Program-made: the position numbers and the translations under genes
Shown here: positions 34,677 through 42,439 of the stretch, in pieces
Numbering within the stretch: position 1 is the stretch's first letter
Layout of the letters: every line of letters starts with the position of its first letter
The notes under the pieces: generated by a model
What the model was told of the DNA's origin: nothing
Database searches by the model: none
The model's input: the letters and a program-made list of their open reading frames with translations, nothing else
Source: Desulfobacterales bacterium
GTDB lineage: Bacteria > Desulfobacterota > Desulfobacteria > Desulfobacterales > C00003060
Length of the DNA: 44,406 bases
Direction: 5' to 3'
Assembly (NCBI GenBank): GCA_030616475.1
Contig: JAUWXF010000012.1
Coordinates: forward strand, 1 to 44,406

Positions 34677-35732
34677 ATGATTTTTGCCAAAAAAAACCAC
34701 CTCATAGGCCTGGACATCGGCTCGGCAACGATTAAGCTGGGTGAGTTGGTCCAGACAAAAAAAGATCGAATCTTACAAAAGTTTGGCATGGCTGAGCTAC
34801 CTCGGGATGCTGTTGTGGAAGGTCTTATCAAAGAGCCTGCTGTGGTGGCCGATACTATCAAGGAGCTTGTAAAAGACTTAAAGGTCAAGGAACGGAATGT
34901 GGCCATTTCTGTTGCCGGTTATTCGGTTATCATCAAGAAGATCACTGTGGCAAAAGCGACAGACGAGGACCTGCAGGACAGCATTCAATATGAGGCCGAA
35001 CAGTATATCCCATTTGATGTGGAAGACGTTAACATCGATTTTCACGTTATTGGAGAACATGAAGAAAACCCGGATCAAATGAATGTGATGCTGGTCGCAG
35101 CCAAGAAGGAGATCATTGATGAGTATGTAGACCTCCTGGAAATGGCAAACCTGCACCCCCGGGTGATCGACATCGATGTGTTTGCTATGGAAAGGGTATT
35201 TGAAGAGAATTACCTGAACGAAGAAGGAAACATTGCCCTGATCGATATCGGGGCCAACAAGATGAATATCAACATCGTAAAAGATTATATGTCTGCTTTC
35301 ACGCGAGATGTGTCTATTGGAGGCGAACAGATTATCCGAGAGATTGCCTCTCGGTTTGATTGTTCATTTGAGGAAGCCGAGGATATTAAGCTGAGCAAGA
35401 CGAAGGACAAGGTACCCGAGGAAGAGGTTCGGGAGATTATTTATTCCTTCACCTCTAACTGGTGTGACGAGATCAAGCGGGCCATTGATTTTTACTATTC
35501 TACATACGCTGATGAGGACATCAGGCGGATCATCCTGAGCGGTGGTGCCACACAGACGGCGGGATTTTCCGAGCTTCTTTCAGCCGAGACTTCCATCGAT
35601 GTACAGATGTGCAATCCATTCACCAGCATTAATATTAACGAAAAACAAAACGACGTAGACTATCTTCAGAAGATTGCTCCTCAAGCCGCGATCTGCATGG
35701 GCCTGGCATCAAGGAGGGTGGACGACAAATGA
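34677..35732 (+). CDS. pilM: Type IV pilus assembly protein PilM
   Basis: 351 residues, actin-like fold. It forms a cytoplasmic ring that binds the N-terminus of PilN. LIGLDIGSATIKLGEL is the phosphate-1-type motif, ALIDIGANKMNINIV the second, and IILSGGATQTAGFSELL the adenosine motif. GAGGAAGCG precedes the ATG. Overlaps pilN by 4 nt. Confidence 0.95.
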   Translation: MIFAKKNHLIGLDIGSATIKLGELVQTKKDRILQKFGMAELPRDAVVEGLIKEPAVVADTIKELVKDLKVKERNVAISVAGYSVIIKKITVAKATDEDLQDSIQYEAEQYIPFDVEDVNIDFHVIGEHEENPDQMNVMLVAAKKEIIDEYVDLLEMANLHPRVIDIDVFAMERVFEENYLNEEGNIALIDIGANKMNINIVKDYMSAFTRDVSIGGEQIIREIASRFDCSFEEAEDIKLSKTKDKVPEEEVREIIYSFTSNWCDEIKRAIDFYYSTYADEDIRRIILSGGATQTAGFSELLSAETSIDVQMCNPFTSININEKQNDVDYLQKIAPQAAICMGLASRRVDDK

Positions 35733-36301
35733 TCCGTATCAATCTATTGCCGGTTCGAGCCGCACGAAGAAAGGAAAACATTCGACGGCAGGTGTCTGTC
35801 TTTACCCTCTCTGTTTTTCTTGTTCTCGCTGTCATGACTTACGTGACGATTCACTTTGGCCGAACTATATCGGATCTGAATGCCAAAATAGAAGATGCTC
35901 AGGGAGAACTTACGAAACTTCAGGCCATCAACAAACAGGTGAATGAAATCAAAAAGAAACTTGAGAAGCTTGAAGCAAAAAGCAACATCATAGTGATGCT
36001 GGAAGCGGACCGCGGCGGACCGGTCCGGATCATGGATGCCCTGACCAGCCTGGTGGTGGCAGAAAAGATGTGGCTGACGAGCCTGACTGAAGCCGGTGAG
36101 AAGATGAATCTTGCGGGGGTGGCCATGGACAACAAGACCATTGCCGATTTCATGACCCGCCTTGAGAAGTCGCCTTACTTCAAGGTGGTAGACCTCATAT
36201 CCTCCAAGCAAATCAAGGAGAAGGACAAGAAGTTCAAGCAATTCACGATAACCTGTGGGCTGTCACCCAGAGGGCCGAAAAAGGAAGCAAAAACCTCCTA
36301 G
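35729..36301 (+). CDS. pilN: Type IV pilus assembly protein PilN
   Basis: 190 residues. The short cytoplasmic start MIRINLLPVR is the PilM-binding motif; one membrane helix follows (VFTLSVFLVLAVMTYVTI), then a periplasmic coiled coil and a ferredoxin-like domain. ATGA overlap with pilM; 6 nt before pilO. Confidence 0.93.
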   Translation: MIRINLLPVRAARRKENIRRQVSVFTLSVFLVLAVMTYVTIHFGRTISDLNAKIEDAQGELTKLQAINKQVNEIKKKLEKLEAKSNIIVMLEADRGGPVRIMDALTSLVVAEKMWLTSLTEAGEKMNLAGVAMDNKTIADFMTRLEKSPYFKVVDLISSKQIKEKDKKFKQFTITCGLSPRGPKKEAKTS

Positions 36302-36307
36302 GGCGAA

Positions 36308-36913
36308 ATGGCAAAACTTACACTACCAAGCTTCCCCTTTGAAAAAATCGGGGCACTGACCCGGGTACACAGGATAGCGATCTGCGCGGGCACGTTCCTC
36401 CTGCTTGGGGGTCTATTCTTTTATTTAATCTACATGCCGAAAGCCGGCAAAATCAATGAGTTGAAGAAAGACTACGATGACCTTGAGGTCAAGGTAACAA
36501 CAGCAAAGGCTGCCGCAAAAGACTTTGACAAACATCAGAGGCGGTACAAAGAGGCGCGGGCAAGGTTTAGGCTTGCCCTTCAACTTCTGCCGGACAAGAA
36601 GGAGATTCCGAGCCTCCTTGATAGCATATCAAGATCGGGTAGACGCTCAGGCCTGGAATTCCTGTTGTTCAAGCCGGAGAATGAGGTTTCAAAGGATTTT
36701 TATGCTGAGATTCCTGTAAAGATACAGGTAAGGGGAGGATATCACAACCTGGCTATGTTTTTTGACCAGGTGGCAAGACTTTCCAGGATCGTCAATATCT
36801 CCAACATCAAGATCAAGGGTATAAAAGGTTCCAAAAAGGCCGGAACATGCCTGGAGGCATCGTGTGTGGCCACCACGTTTCGATTTGTTGAAGATGCACC
36901 AAAGGGTAAATAG
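36308..36913 (+). CDS. pilO: Type IV pilus assembly protein PilO
   Basis: 201 residues. One N-terminal membrane helix (ICAGTFLLLGGLFFYLIYMP), a coiled coil (INELKKDYDDLEVKVTTAKAA) and the PilO periplasmic domain (RSGLEFLLFKPENEV, VQVRGGYHNLAMFFDQVA-type segment). Pairs with PilN in the inner-membrane alignment complex. Its stop is followed at once by F element copy 4. Confidence 0.93.
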   Translation: MAKLTLPSFPFEKIGALTRVHRIAICAGTFLLLGGLFFYLIYMPKAGKINELKKDYDDLEVKVTTAKAAAKDFDKHQRRYKEARARFRLALQLLPDKKEIPSLLDSISRSGRRSGLEFLLFKPENEVSKDFYAEIPVKIQVRGGYHNLAMFFDQVARLSRIVNISNIKIKGIKGSKKAGTCLEASCVATTFRFVEDAPKGK

Positions 36914-37100
36914 TGCCTGAACGAAAAGTCATATTCAGGCAAAATCCGAATATCGAAATCCGAAATCCGAAACAAATTTGAACACCGAATGACAAAATGA
37001 CCAAAACTAATACATTGAAAATCCGTTGTTTTTGTCATTGGAGCATTCTTATTTCTGTCATTGTTTCGAATTTCGATATTCGAATTTCATATTTTCCGGC
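36914..37100 (+). repeat. F element, copy 4 (between pilO and pilP)
   Basis: CCTGAACGAAAAGTCATATTCAGG hairpin, CCGAATATCGAAATCC, AAAATGACCAAAACTAATACATTG, GTTTTTGTCATTGGAGCATTC, then a divergent right end (TTTCGATATTCGAATTTC). It lies inside the pil operon in the same orientation as the genes. Confidence 0.82.
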
Positions 37101-37134
37101 TTGTCCGGGTTAGGCAATAGGGAAAAAGGGCAAC

Positions 37135-37914
37135 ATGACAATGGCAGCCAGAACTCGCAATTTGCTCATCGGGTTGACCCTGATTGTGCTCGTTACAGCG
37201 GGGTGCGGAAATGGTTCAGAATCGGAGCCTCCCCGGCAAGCAGCAGTGCTTCGAAAAAAGATCGCCATGCCAAAGAAGCAGACCCCCCAAGCCGTGAAGC
37301 AGAAGGCGGCGGAGGCTGTTAAGCCCCAAATGGCCAAGGTTTCAGCAAAGACCGCAAGAGATGCTCAAATTCCCGTCAAAAAAACCGATGAGAAGGTTTC
37401 CGAGACCAAGGCCGCGACCAAGCCTCCTTTGCAACGGGCAAAGGCCGAACCACCGTTGCCTGAGAAGAAGCCCATGGCCCGGGTGGCTGAAACGAGCCCC
37501 GAGCTACTTGCCGAACAGGTCGACAAACAGCTCACGTATTTCTATGACCCCAAAGGTAAACTCGATCCTTTTCAGCCCCTTTTTGCACCAGAGCATGACG
37601 GTATGGCTCCTGACAAAAAGAAGGGGAAGAAAAAAAAGAGGCTGCCTCTGACCCCCCTTCAAAGGATAGGCTTGAGCCAACTGAAACTCGTAGGCATTAT
37701 CGTCTCGCCTACCGGGAACAAGGCCCTTGTGGAAGAGCCCTCCGGCAAGGGATATGTTATCACTAAGGGGACATATGTTGGTACGAATTTTGGGCGAGTG
37801 AAAAAAATACTCAATGACAGGGTCGTCGTTGAAGAGGAAGTTGAGGATTTTTCGGGTGAAATGAAACCTCAAACAAGAGAATTGAGACTTCGGACAAGGC
37901 CGGGACAGGTGTAA
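37135..37914 (+). CDS. pilP: Type IV pilus lipoprotein PilP
   Basis: 259 residues; most PilP proteins are about 170-180. Signal peptide with lipobox LVTAGC, then about 120 Lys/Pro/Ala-rich residues, then the PilP domain (YDPKGKLDPFQPLF; LSQLKLVGIIVSPTGNKALVEEPSGKGYVITKGTYVG split around residues 140-230). Links PilNO to the PilQ secretin. pilQ starts 1 nt after its stop. Confidence 0.92.
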   Translation: MTMAARTRNLLIGLTLIVLVTAGCGNGSESEPPRQAAVLRKKIAMPKKQTPQAVKQKAAEAVKPQMAKVSAKTARDAQIPVKKTDEKVSETKAATKPPLQRAKAEPPLPEKKPMARVAETSPELLAEQVDKQLTYFYDPKGKLDPFQPLFAPEHDGMAPDKKKGKKKKRLPLTPLQRIGLSQLKLVGIIVSPTGNKALVEEPSGKGYVITKGTYVGTNFGRVKKILNDRVVVEEEVEDFSGEMKPQTRELRLRTRPGQV

Positions 37915-37915
37915 C

Positions 37916-40180
37916 ATGAATCACGCATCAAAAAGGATCTGGCAGAACATTGGACTGTTGTTGACCCTTGCACTCATCATAGGTGTGATGGGGGCCTGTG
38001 CTTCCAAAGCACCTAGCAGACCAGGGGGCCTTGAATTAGAGGCCGCTTTCGAGGAAAAAGTCATTTACGAAGTCACGGTTGCCGAGGAAGCGACAAAGAC
38101 TCTGGTCGTCATCAAGGGTAGCCGGCCCCTGCCCTACACCTCAGTCAAACACCTCTTGCCCCTTGGCGTAGTCCTCTATTTCCCGAAAACGTCTTTGAAA
38201 GGGGTTCAGGAGACCTACACACCAGAGAGCACTCTGATCAAAAGTATTGTTACCACCGAACTGAGAGGCAGAGGAGGTTACTCCAGGATTCAGATCAACT
38301 TGAAAGATGATGTTCCCTACAAAACAACTCAGGAAAAGAATCAACTTTTGGTTCATTTCAGAAAGCCAATAGCAGAACGGACGCCAACCCTCCCGGAGCC
38401 GGAAAAGGGCATTGAAGTTGAAGAGAGACCTGAACCCAGTGCAGAGGAAGCGGAAGCTGAGAAGGTTGGAAAACCGGCGTGGGTCAACCGGATCGACTTT
38501 GTCATGCTGGAGGGCCGTAAATCAAGGGTCATCGTAGGAACTACCGACAAGGTCAGCTTTGAGACAGCGAGACCTTCAGACAAGAGGCTCTTGTTGAAGC
38601 TCTTTAATACGAAGATTCCGAAATTTCAAAAGCGTCCACTTATTACTACGCGGTTCAAGAGTGCTGTTGATCGGGTTGTTCCAATACAAACGGCCAGGAT
38701 GGGAGACACAGCCGTCATAGCAATACAACTCCGAGAGGCGGTTCCATATAGAGTGGAGCAGAAAGAAAATATTATATTTGTTGAACTTGACCCTTCCACC
38801 GTACCTCCCAGGCCGCTTCCGGATGTGAAGGCGCCAAAATGGCAAGAGGTGATGAAAAAAGCCGAGGCGGAGATCGTAAGAGAAGCGGAGGTACCGCCGG
38901 AGGAGCCCGTTTTGACTGAAACGGGAAAGGTTTATACAGGGCAAAAGATATCGCTTGATTTCCAGGATGCGGATATCCGTCACGTCTTTCGCATCCTGCA
39001 CGAAATAAGCGGAAAAAATTTTGTCATAGGCAATGATGTTAAAGGCAGGGTGACGCTAAAACTTGACAATGTCCCCTGGGATCAGGTTCTGGATCTGATC
39101 CTTAACATGAATAAGCTCGACTGCGTTGAAGAAGGGAACGTTGTTCGCATCGCAAGACTTTCGACCCTGGAAGCAGAAAGCAAAGCGCTCCAAGCAAAAA
39201 CAGAGGCCGAACAGGCGGCAAAAGAGCTCGAGCCTCCGGTCACAGCGTACATTTCCATCAACTACGCAGACGCCTCGTCCATAAAGACGCACCTGGATCA
39301 GATCAAGACAGACCGGGGAAAAGTGACGATTGATACACGGACCAATATGATTATAATGAAGGACATCCAGTCAGCTATTGACGATGCCACAGAGGTTGTC
39401 AAAAAGCTGGATATTGTGACGCCTCAAGTCATGATAGAGGCCCGGATTGTAGAGGCAAGCACCGATTTTTCTCGTCAGCTCGGCGTACAGTGGGGAGGAA
39501 CATACGGGGGTACATGGGGTAAGGGCGCGTACGGATTGACTGGTGCGTCGGGCACCGGTAATTGGGCGGTAAACTTGCCTCCGTCCGACCCCAGCAGTGG
39601 TATTGGATTCAGCTTTGCCAGATTAGCTGGTACTAGTTTAACGCTCGACGCTAATCTTCAGGCTATGGAATCTGAGGGTAAAGCCAAGATCATATCTTCG
39701 CCAAGAGTTCTTACCCTGGATAATAAGAAGGCTTATATAGAACAGGGTGTCGAGATACCGTATCAGGTTCTTGAAGAGGGAAGCTACAGCCTCAAATGGG
39801 CAAAAGCGGTTCTCAAATTGGAAGTAACGCCCCACATTACCATGGACCGTCGTATCGCCATGAAAATCGTTGCCAAAAAAGACGCTCCCGACTGGTCGCG
39901 CATCGTCGCGGGCGCTCCGGCAATTAATAAAAAAGAGACAGGCACGGAACTGCTGGTGAACGACGGAGATACCATCGTCATCGGCGGCATCATCATAAAG
40001 GAAGAATCGGTGTCAAAAAAGGGCGTGCCGGGGCTTTCTAAAATCCCTCTATTAGGATGGCTCTTTAAGTCACAATCCAGAGTAGAGGAAGAGAGAGAGC
40101 TCTTGATTTTTGTTACGCCCACCATAGTAAAGCTTGAAGAGGCAACTCTGACGAAAAAAGTGCAAGAATCAAACCCCTAA
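37916..40180 (+). CDS. pilQ: Type IV pilus secretin PilQ
   Basis: 754 residues. Outer-membrane gate of the pilus. A lipoprotein-type signal (GVMGAC) is followed by two AMIN-like domains (about 40-150 and 190-290; cell-wall binding), an STN-type domain (ISLDFQDADIRHVFRILHEISGKNFVI), a secretin N1 domain (AYISINYADASSIKTHLDQI) and the secretin core (VPYQVLEEG-like region, TGTELLVNDGDTIVIGGIIIKE, VPGLSKIPLLGWLFKS). Full length. Confidence 0.96.
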   Translation: MNHASKRIWQNIGLLLTLALIIGVMGACASKAPSRPGGLELEAAFEEKVIYEVTVAEEATKTLVVIKGSRPLPYTSVKHLLPLGVVLYFPKTSLKGVQETYTPESTLIKSIVTTELRGRGGYSRIQINLKDDVPYKTTQEKNQLLVHFRKPIAERTPTLPEPEKGIEVEERPEPSAEEAEAEKVGKPAWVNRIDFVMLEGRKSRVIVGTTDKVSFETARPSDKRLLLKLFNTKIPKFQKRPLITTRFKSAVDRVVPIQTARMGDTAVIAIQLREAVPYRVEQKENIIFVELDPSTVPPRPLPDVKAPKWQEVMKKAEAEIVREAEVPPEEPVLTETGKVYTGQKISLDFQDADIRHVFRILHEISGKNFVIGNDVKGRVTLKLDNVPWDQVLDLILNMNKLDCVEEGNVVRIARLSTLEAESKALQAKTEAEQAAKELEPPVTAYISINYADASSIKTHLDQIKTDRGKVTIDTRTNMIIMKDIQSAIDDATEVVKKLDIVTPQVMIEARIVEASTDFSRQLGVQWGGTYGGTWGKGAYGLTGASGTGNWAVNLPPSDPSSGIGFSFARLAGTSLTLDANLQAMESEGKAKIISSPRVLTLDNKKAYIEQGVEIPYQVLEEGSYSLKWAKAVLKLEVTPHITMDRRIAMKIVAKKDAPDWSRIVAGAPAINKKETGTELLVNDGDTIVIGGIIIKEESVSKKGVPGLSKIPLLGWLFKSQSRVEEERELLIFVTPTIVKLEEATLTKKVQESNP

Positions 40181-40183
40181 GCC

Positions 40184-40363
40184 GGACAAGCCGGAATTTA
40201 GGGATTGCGAATTGAGGAATTCAGGAATTGAATGCCACCACTTTTTTCTAATTCTCCAATCCCTCAATCCATGAATTTGTTTGTTAGAAACGACAGGGTA
40301 CTGCAAAAAATATTCTGCCATAAAAAGCACGAATTTCAGAATTAATGAACTAAAGGGACTCAG
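40184..40363. repeat. Short palindrome and octamer repeats after pilQ
   Basis: GCCGGACAAGCCGG (40182-40195) follows the pilQ stop without a T-run, so it is not a clear terminator. Then GGAATTTAGGGATTGCGAATTGAGGAATT units and the opposite TCTCCAATCCCTCAATCC (about 40198-40275). The rest is unrecognised. Confidence 0.7.
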
Positions 40364-41380
40364 ATGTCTCGTAGAATAGTCTTCTTTCTTTGTATCAGCA
40401 TTGGGGTCAGTTCCCTTTGCCTGAAAGGTTCCCGTGCAGAGGAGGACAAGGAAAAGACCCTCGAACTTGAGTCAGGGTTCTATTATACCATTGAAAAGGG
40501 GGATACGCTGTGGGACATCTCTGAGCATTTCTATGATTCCCCCTGGGTGTGGCCGGATCTGTGGGAGAAAAATCAGCGGATTCCCAACCCCCACTGGATC
40601 TATCCGGGCGAGCGAATCCGTCTTTTTAGCCGTGAGGAACTGGAAAGAATCGTCGAGCCTGAAGCAGAACCGGAAACGGTTGTGCAACCTCCAGAACCCC
40701 GCTATTATCTCTATCCTGCCATTAACAGCGTGGGTTTTATAAGGAAGAAGCCTGTTAGCCCCTCCGGCACCATCTTCAAGGTCAGGGAAGACAAGGTCAT
40801 GATAAGCCAGCGAGATCTGGTCTATGTCCGGCCTACTGGAAAGATGGCCTTTGAACCGGGGGATCGGTATACCGTGTTTCGGATGTTAAAGCCTCTAAAG
40901 GACAAAGACACCAAAGCGCTCATTGGAGTTCAGCACTATATATTGGGCGTGGTTGAAATTACCGAAGTGGAACCGAAATTTTCTACTGCCAGGGTTCTGC
41001 AATCGTTCCGCCACATTGAACTCAATGACCTTCTGTTCCCGTATGAACCACGGTCACCGAAAATTACGCTCACTAAAAGCAAAGAGGGACTCAAAGGGAA
41101 GATTTTTGCTGCTGAGGAACATCAGGGCATATTCGCGGACACGGTTGTCTTTATTGATAAAGGGAGCAAAGACGGCGTCAAGGTGGGCCAATCATACAGT
41201 ATTTACTATCAAGAAAAGGTGCGTATCGATCCAAAGGCAAAAGAGTATATCATGCTTCCGCCTGTAGATTATGCCAAAATCATCATCCTGCGAACCGAGG
41301 ATACGACTGCCACAGCGCTGATTTCCATGGCCCAAAAGGCCGTCGAACCAGGGGCAAAGATCCGTACTCCATCTCGCTAG
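40364..41380 (+). CDS. TsaP-like LysM protein (secretin-associated)
   Basis: 338 residues. Signal peptide (MSRRIVFFLCISIGVSSLCL...GSRA), a LysM domain (YTIEKGDTLWDISEHFYDSPWVWPDLWEKN split over 40-90, ending YPGERIRL), then a C-terminal part with GSKDGVKVGQSYSIY and YAKIIILRTEDTTATALI, resembling the FlgT-C fold of TsaP. TsaP ties the PilQ ring to peptidoglycan in Myxococcus and Neisseria; the position directly after pilQ supports this role. AAAGGGA precedes the ATG. The TAG stop begins a TAGTCAGTGGTTAGTGG repeat. Confidence 0.78.
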   Translation: MSRRIVFFLCISIGVSSLCLKGSRAEEDKEKTLELESGFYYTIEKGDTLWDISEHFYDSPWVWPDLWEKNQRIPNPHWIYPGERIRLFSREELERIVEPEAEPETVVQPPEPRYYLYPAINSVGFIRKKPVSPSGTIFKVREDKVMISQRDLVYVRPTGKMAFEPGDRYTVFRMLKPLKDKDTKALIGVQHYILGVVEITEVEPKFSTARVLQSFRHIELNDLLFPYEPRSPKITLTKSKEGLKGKIFAAEEHQGIFADTVVFIDKGSKDGVKVGQSYSIYYQEKVRIDPKAKEYIMLPPVDYAKIIILRTEDTTATALISMAQKAVEPGAKIRTPSR

Positions 41381-41465
41381 TCAGTGGTTAGTGGTCAGTG
41401 GTAACCCGCGATAGTCCAAACAGGCCAACACGAATTCCTGAATCCCTCAATCCCTCAATCCCTCA
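41378..41465. repeat. Stop-codon-anchored repeats between LysM and TPR genes
   Basis: The TsaP-like stop TAG opens TAGTCAGTGGTTAGTGGTCAGTGG; the opposite-strand TPR gene stop TGA opens TATTGAGGGATTGAGGGATTG. The two arrays have different units and meet about 40 bp apart. Confidence 0.8.
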
Positions 41466-42224
41466 ATATTCCTGCAATTTCCTAATTTCTCCCAAGGCCC
41501 TATCAGCCAGAGGGGTATCGGCTGCCAACTCCACGACTTTTTTGAAGGCAGAAATGGCCTTTTCCGTTATGGATTGCCCGGTGTAGGCACGTCCCAGATC
41601 ATAGTAGGCACCGGCAAAGCGGGGTGCATACTGAACCGCCTTTTCTAGGGCAGAGACCGCTGCCTCATAGTCGTCCATGGCCATGTAGGTCAGACCCAAT
41701 CCTCGATGTGCCGGAGGAAAGCTGGAATCTGCCTTGAGGGCTTTCTTGTACGAATCAATCGAATGCCCATAATCCTTTTTTCCACGGTATGCCTCACCAA
41801 GATTGTTCAGGGCAAAATGTGCCGTGGTATAGAGCAAGTTATCAAGGGCCCGGTTGAAACAGTCGATGGCATTGTCCCACTGCTCCAACTTCAAATAGAC
41901 TATCCCCATGTTATTCAATGCCTCTGAATAGTCGGGTTTAAGGGCTAAGGCTTTCTTGAAGTGGGAAATGGCCAGATCGGATTCTTCTTTTGCAAAATAG
42001 GCCCATCCGAGATCATTTTGGAGAAAGGCGTCCTTGTCGTAGAGCTTTTCCGCTTTCAAGAGTTCCTTGAGTGCTGCCGTAGTATTCCCTTCTCTAAGGT
42101 ATGCCTCACCCAGCCGCCTGGATGCCTCTGCCTGCCTCTTGCGCTCGGCACGGTCCGTCGCGCAGGAAACCAGGCATAACGAGAAACATAATAAGAGCAA
42201 TAACCATGATGATCGCTTCAGCAT
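41463..42224 (-). CDS. TPR lipoprotein, PilF/PilW-like
   Basis: 253 residues from the ATG at 42224, which has GAGGAG 7 nt upstream. Signal peptide with lipobox SLCLVSC, then about six TPR repeats (for example AFLQNDLGWAYFAKEESDLA, ALNNMGIVYLKLEQWDNAID). PilF/PilW lipoproteins of this form help the PilQ secretin multimerise in the outer membrane. Beside the pilus operon but convergent with it, so the pilotin role is an inference; generic TPR lipoprotein is the alternative. Confidence 0.75.
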   Translation of the reverse strand: MLKRSSWLLLLLCFSLCLVSCATDRAERKRQAEASRRLGEAYLREGNTTAALKELLKAEKLYDKDAFLQNDLGWAYFAKEESDLAISHFKKALALKPDYSEALNNMGIVYLKLEQWDNAIDCFNRALDNLLYTTAHFALNNLGEAYRGKKDYGHSIDSYKKALKADSSFPPAHRGLGLTYMAMDDYEAAVSALEKAVQYAPRFAGAYYDLGRAYTGQSITEKAISAFKKVVELAADTPLADRALGEIRKLQEY

Positions 42225-42283
42225 AACAGACTCCTCAATGGTCATTAGTCATTGGTCAATTGTCATTCAACCCGCAACTCAAT

Positions 42284-42419
42284 GTCATTAACTTAAGAGT
42301 CCGCTCTCCCCCCTTTAGCAAAGGGGGGCGGGGGGGATTTATTCAACCTCTCGAAATCCCCCTAAATCCCCCTTTAAAAAAGGGGGACTTTCAATGGCAA
42401 TATTCGTTAAGTTAATGAC
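42284..42419. mobile_element. MITE-like element with GTCATTAACTTAA ends
   Basis: 136 bp bounded by GTCATTAACTTAA (42284-42296) and TTAAGTTAATGAC (42407-42419), a perfect 13-bp inverted pair. The interior contains CCCCCCTTTAGCAAAGGGGGG and CCCCCTTTAAAAAAGGGGG hairpins and a GGGGGATTT...AAATCCCCC pair. Fragments of the same interior occur inside the next gene (42950-43085). A heptamer run (GTCATTAGTCATTGGTCAATT) precedes it. Confidence 0.75.
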
Positions 42420-42439
42420 TTTGACTCCCAACGCTCGTC

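Noticed and set aside
40182-40195. Terminator after pilQ (GCCGGACAAGCCGG)
   Set aside because: A short stem without a T-run, and the same palindrome recurs at two other intergenic sites, so it is a repeat.
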